Shown piece by piece: positions 60,534 to 64,000 of a stretch of 64,000 nucleotides of DNA. The notes beneath the pieces were generated by a model that saw only the letters and a list, made by a program, of their open reading frames with translations, did not search any database and had not been told where the DNA came from. Source of the DNA: JAZKGA01 sp040386235 (lineage in GTDB: Bacteria > Pseudomonadota > Alphaproteobacteria > Micavibrionales > Micavibrionaceae). Numbering within the stretch: the first letter of the stretch is position 1; each line of letters begins with the position of its first letter. Where the stretch lies: NCBI GenBank assembly GCA_040386235.1, contig JAZKGA010000001.1, forward strand, positions 744,001-808,000. The letters are read 5' to 3'. A program made the translations under genes and the position numbers.

Positions 60534-62333
60534 ATGCCCACAACAATTGCAGACCGCGTGGCTGCCTTGCGCCAAATCGTAGAACAGGGCGGCGGCGACG
60601 GGTTTATCGTCCCGCATGAGGATGAGTATCAGAATGAGAATCTGCCCTTGTGGGCGGAACGCCTGGCGTGGCTGACTGGCTTCACCGGATCGGCTGGCGT
60701 GGCTGTTGTATTGATGGACAAGGCCGTGGTCATGTCTGATGCGCGCTATACACTCCAACTGCCTCAGCAATGTGACGCAGCGATTTTCACGACGGAGAAC
60801 AGCAGTAAGGTCGGCGTTGCCACATGGCTGAAACAGAACGCGCCGACGGGTGCCAAAATTTTCTATGATGCTTTCCTGCACAGCAAGGCGCAGATTGACG
60901 CGCTGACCCGCGCGCTGGACGGAACGGGCATTGTGCTGGCGGCCCTTACGCCGAACCCGATTGATACGGTGTGGGATAAAGAAGGCCGCCCGGCTTTGCC
61001 CGCTGCGCCGGTGACGCTTTTTCCTGAAATCCTGTCTGGGACAAGTAGCCGTGATAAGCGCGCCGCGCTGGCCACACAATTACGCGCAGATGGTCATCAC
61101 GCGACGCTGTTGACGGCGCAGGATTCCGTTGCCTGGTTACTGAACATCCGGGGGGCGGATGTACCGCAAACTCCGGTGGCGTTGTCATACTTGTTACTGC
61201 GTGCCGATGGACATGCGGTATGGTTTATTCCGCCAGCCAAAATTCCTGAAGATGTGCGTGATGCGCTGGGCGATGATGTGACCATTGTGCCACCCGACGC
61301 ACTGGCCCAGCATATTGCGGATTTGCGCGGTCAGGCCGTGCGTATTGATTCTGCGCAATGCAGCGCGGCCATTTTTGACATGCTGATTGCCCAGGACATC
61401 AGTGTCGTGGCGGGGCCTGATTTGTGCCTGTTACCACGCGCGATCAAAACCTCTGCGGAACAGGCGGCGATGCGCCAGGCCCATATTCGTGACGGTGTGG
61501 CGATGGTAAAATTCCTGCACTGGCTGGATGGCCAGGTGGCCGCAAAGGCCAAGATGGATGAGGTCAGTATCGGCGCGAAATTAACGACATTTCGGGCCCA
61601 GGCGGCTGAGTTCCGTGATATCAGCTTTGATCCGATTGTCGGTTTTAACGGCAACGGCGCGATCATCCATTATCGTGCTGAAAACGACCCAACGAATGCG
61701 GCCCAGGTTACGGGCAACGGCGTGTTGCTGATCGACAGTGGCGCGCAATACAGCGACGGCACAACCGACATCACCCGCACCCTGGCGATCAATACTGTGC
61801 CGGATGACATTAGGGCTTCATCCACGGCGGTTTTACGCGGGCATATAGCTTTGGCCAGTGCCGTATTCCCCCAGGGGACAACGGGCATTCAGCTGGACAC
61901 GCTGGCCCGTGCGCCGTTGTGGCGGGTGGGGCTGGATTACCCGCATGGGACCGGCCATGGCGTCGGCTGTTACTTAAGTGTGCATGAAGCGGCGGGGCAG
62001 GGGATTCACGCCCGTGGCGCCGCGCCGATCCTGCCCGGCATGATCCTGTCGAACGAGCCGGGATATTACCGCGAGGGGGCCTTTGGCATCCGGATTGAAA
62101 ACCTGATTTTATGTCAGGATGTGGGACGGAATTACGATGACGGGCGTGCCCGTTGCAGCTTTGAAACCATTACCCTGTGTCCATATGATCGCAATATGAT
62201 TGTGGCGGCGGATTTAACACCGGCTGAAATCGCATGGATTAACGCTTATCACGCTCAGGTCCGTACAAAATTGACACCCTTCCTGGACGCGGATCAGGCC
62301 GCCTGGTTGCACGCGCAAACCGAAGCCTTATAA
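60534..62333 (+). CDS. Xaa-Pro aminopeptidase (XPNPEP type)
   Basis: A 599-residue aminopeptidase P that releases N-terminal residues before proline. Two creatinase-like N-terminal domains (about 1-300) precede a pita-bread catalytic domain. Metal ligands are visible: Asp in IDSGAQYSDGTTDITRT, His in GTGHGVGCYL, Glu in SNEPGYYREGAFGI and Glu in FETIT. The three-domain length resembles the eukaryotic cytosolic enzyme and its bacterial relatives rather than E. coli PepP. GGAAGG precedes the ATG. A strong terminator follows. Confidence 0.94.
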   Translation: MPTTIADRVAALRQIVEQGGGDGFIVPHEDEYQNENLPLWAERLAWLTGFTGSAGVAVVLMDKAVVMSDARYTLQLPQQCDAAIFTTENSSKVGVATWLKQNAPTGAKIFYDAFLHSKAQIDALTRALDGTGIVLAALTPNPIDTVWDKEGRPALPAAPVTLFPEILSGTSSRDKRAALATQLRADGHHATLLTAQDSVAWLLNIRGADVPQTPVALSYLLLRADGHAVWFIPPAKIPEDVRDALGDDVTIVPPDALAQHIADLRGQAVRIDSAQCSAAIFDMLIAQDISVVAGPDLCLLPRAIKTSAEQAAMRQAHIRDGVAMVKFLHWLDGQVAAKAKMDEVSIGAKLTTFRAQAAEFRDISFDPIVGFNGNGAIIHYRAENDPTNAAQVTGNGVLLIDSGAQYSDGTTDITRTLAINTVPDDIRASSTAVLRGHIALASAVFPQGTTGIQLDTLARAPLWRVGLDYPHGTGHGVGCYLSVHEAAGQGIHARGAAPILPGMILSNEPGYYREGAFGIRIENLILCQDVGRNYDDGRARCSFETITLCPYDRNMIVAADLTPAEIAWINAYHAQVRTKLTPFLDADQAAWLHAQTEAL

Positions 62334-62336
62334 AGC

Positions 62337-62362
62337 AAAAACCGCCACTGCTGGCGGTTTTT
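62337..62362 (+). terminator. Intrinsic terminator between the aminopeptidase gene and rpsU
   Basis: CCGCCA/TGGCGG stem with a CTGC loop, flanked by five A and five T. Symmetric enough to act on both converging genes. Confidence 0.88.
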
Positions 62363-62394
62363 AACAAGATTTAAGGTGACGAAATCACGCGGGC

Positions 62395-62601
62395 TTAGAA
62401 GCCGTCGCGCTCCTTACGTTTGCGGTCAACTTTGCGCCAACGACGCACAGATTCGGCTTTTTCACGTTTCTTACGCTCAGACGGTTTTTCAAAATCGCGG
62501 CGCATTTTCATCTCGCGGAACAAACCTTCACGCTGCATTTTCTTTTTCAAAACGCGCAAAGCTTGTTCGACATTATTTTCGCGAACACTTACAGAAACCA
62601 A
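62395..62601 (-). CDS. rpsU: 30S ribosomal protein S21
   Basis: A basic protein of 68 residues with the S21 core SVRENNVEQALRVLKKKMQRE, FREMKMRRDFEKPSER, KKREKAESVRRWRK. A TTG at 62601 is preferred as start: an AGGGG element lies eight bases before it, and the product would begin MVSVSVREN, matching relatives. A GTG at 62610 almost overlaps that element and is less likely. S21 helps bind mRNA on the small subunit. Confidence 0.93.
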   Translation of the reverse strand: MVSVSVRENNVEQALRVLKKKMQREGLFREMKMRRDFEKPSERKKREKAESVRRWRKVDRKRKERDGF

Positions 62602-62666
62602 AACAATCACCCCTTCCCGGATAAAGATGGTTTGTCTATGCCGCAGATTGCCACAAGATGCAAGGG

Positions 62667-64000
62667 TTATTTCTTGCTTTTTAGGGCAAGCGCAGCCTGT
62701 AACAGTGTTTTTGTATAGTCCTGGCGCGGACGTTTGAAGATATCGGCGGCGGGGCCGTGTTCAACAATTTCGCCATTGCGCATGACAATCAATGTGTGGG
62801 CCATTGCCCGCATGACGCGCAAATCATGGCTGATAAACAGGTATGACAGGCCACGACTAGTTTGCAGATCGCGCAGCAGGTCAATAATCTGGGCCTGAAT
62901 CGACACATCAAGGGCCGAGGTCGGCTCATCCAGCACGATCAATTGCGGGGCCAGGACCAGGGCGCGGGCGATCGCAATCCGCTGCCGCTGCCCACCTGAA
63001 AATTCATGCGGATAACGGAACCGGACGCTGGGGTCCATGCCGACATCGCGCAGGGCCTCGACCACAATGGCATCCCGCCCGGCGGGGGTGTGTTCTGGGG
63101 CATGAACGTCCAGCCCTTCACCAATAATATCACCAATGGACATGCGCGGGGATAGGGCCCCATAGGGGTCTTGGAACACGATCTGCATTTCGGCACGCAG
63201 GTCCCGTAACGCATCGCCATCCACATTGCGGATGTCCTGCCCGGCAAAAACAATGCGCCCCGTGGATGGTAACAGGCGCAGCAAAGCAAGGCCGAGTGTG
63301 GTTTTTCCTGATCCGGACTCGCCAACAATCCCAACGGTCTGACCGGCGGGGATGGTCAGGCTGACGCCGTCCACAGCTTTGACCACGCTGGTGGTACGGC
63401 CCCAGATATTGCGCGTTTTCGGGAAATGGACACTGACATCTGTGGCCTCCAGCAATATGGGTGCTTTTTTGTCGTATGTGGGTGGCGTTTCCCGGGGTTG
63501 GGAGGAAAGAAGATGTTGGGTATAGCTGTGCTGCGGCTTTTCCAGGACCGCTTTGACCGGCCCATGCTCGACAATATGGCCGCGCTGCATCACCATCACG
63601 CGATCGGCCATTTTGGCAACAACCGCCAGATCATGGGTGATCAGCAGCAGGCCCATGCCCAGCTTGTTCTGTAAATCCTGTAACAGGTCCAGGACCTGCG
63701 CCTGAACGGTGACATCCAGTGCGGTGGTCGGTTCATCGGCGATCAGCAATTTGGGATTGTTGGCAATCGCCATCGCGATCATCACGCGCTGTCGCTGCCC
63801 GCCCGACAATTGGTGCGGATAGGTTTGCAGGCGGTCATGCAGTTGCAACAACCCAACCAAGTCAAGCAGTTCCAGAATGCGTTTGCGGCGCTGTGCCCCG
63901 CGCATCAATGGCTGGTGCAGCATGATCGCCTCACCGATCTGGCGTTCAATGGTGTGCAGTGGGTTCAGCGCACTCATCGGCTCTTGAAAAATCATGCCGA
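62667..64000 (-). CDS. Peptide/oligopeptide ABC transporter ATPase with two nucleotide-binding domains (YejF-like, 5' partial)
   Basis: The reading frame is open to the right edge and starts inside the first ATPase domain (the Q-loop FQEPMSALNPLHT), so the N terminus lies beyond. Domain 1 has the LSGGQRQRVMIAMA signature and LIADEPTTALD Walker B. The second domain has a Walker A GESGSGKTTLG, FQDPYGALSPRMS, FSGGQRQRIAIARALV and LIVLDEPTSALD. Each domain energises import of peptides or related substrates with membrane partners that are not in the window. The fused architecture is that of YejF/DppDF-type proteins. Confidence 0.93.
   Translation of the reverse strand, partial: GMIFQEPMSALNPLHTIERQIGEAIMLHQPLMRGAQRRKRILELLDLVGLLQLHDRLQTYPHQLSGGQRQRVMIAMAIANNPKLLIADEPTTALDVTVQAQVLDLLQDLQNKLGMGLLLITHDLAVVAKMADRVMVMQRGHIVEHGPVKAVLEKPQHSYTQHLLSSQPRETPPTYDKKAPILLEATDVSVHFPKTRNIWGRTTSVVKAVDGVSLTIPAGQTVGIVGESGSGKTTLGLALLRLLPSTGRIVFAGQDIRNVDGDALRDLRAEMQIVFQDPYGALSPRMSIGDIIGEGLDVHAPEHTPAGRDAIVVEALRDVGMDPSVRFRYPHEFSGGQRQRIAIARALVLAPQLIVLDEPTSALDVSIQAQIIDLLRDLQTSRGLSYLFISHDLRVMRAMAHTLIVMRNGEIVEHGPAADIFKRPRQDYTKTLLQAALALKSKK

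Overview
The window is a compact, mostly housekeeping stretch of an alphaproteobacterial chromosome with moderate to high GC by eye. The lineage call rests on a ChpT-type histidine phosphotransferase beside a chemotaxis operon, a Rickettsia 17 kDa antigen-type lipoprotein, homologues of the complex I assembly factors NDUFAF3 and NDUFAF6 downstream of secDF, and two CtrA-type boxes (TTAA-N7-TTAA). A Micavibrio-like or other early-branching alphaproteobacterium would fit, but that is inference. I see no insertion sequence, prophage, integrase or CRISPR array. There is one tRNA (Leu, anticodon GAG). No gene-free stretch exceeds 300 bases; the longest is 213 bases at 50276-50488. Many convergent pairs touch or overlap.

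Layout. 1-2784: two unrecognised Cys/His-containing proteins, the first running off the left edge, then a multi-spanning membrane protein. 2777-6700: a large AsmA-like envelope protein divergent from the peroxiredoxin bcp. 6713-10549: a small unknown gene, an alpha/beta hydrolase, and a cysteine desulfurase - [2Fe-2S] ferredoxin - mnmA cluster that together looks like a sulfur-delivery route for tRNA 2-thiouridine. 10546-13579: an operon of three mutually related unknown proteins carrying helix-hairpin-helix segments that resemble the RNA polymerase alpha C-terminal domain. 13672-26258: a LOG-family hydrolase, a Cys-His-Asp protein, lepA, a beta-lactamase-fold pseudoenzyme, sppA, ispA, xseB, two glycosyltransferases, rnhA, a lipoprotein and small unknowns. 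26278-32307: a class A penicillin-binding protein, mgtE, maeB and tRNA-Leu. 32382-34616: lipB, an N-formylglutamate amidohydrolase-like gene and a TrpF-like TIM barrel. 34715-43346: serS, pcm, an NlpD-like lipoprotein, yajC-secD-secF, a DUF498 protein, sodB, an NDUFAF6-like protein and an RMD1/DUF155 protein. 43451-52099: accessory-looking region with a glutamine-amidotransferase-fold protein, the 17 kDa-type lipoprotein, fabI and four large unrecognised proteins, two of which diverge from an intergenic region holding the CtrA-type boxes. 52101-60499: one minus-strand block in the order galU, phosphohexomutase, chpT, cheA, cheW, cheY, cheB, cheR. 60534-64000: an aminopeptidase P, rpsU and a two-domain peptide ABC ATPase that runs off the right edge.

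The part most likely to be undescribed is the three-paralogue operon (10546-13579), followed by the block of unrecognised proteins at 47510-52099 with putative CtrA control. Several genes here also have a promoter -10 element only 7-8 bases before the start codon, which predicts leaderless mRNAs. Functions are assigned from motifs read by eye; no database search was run.
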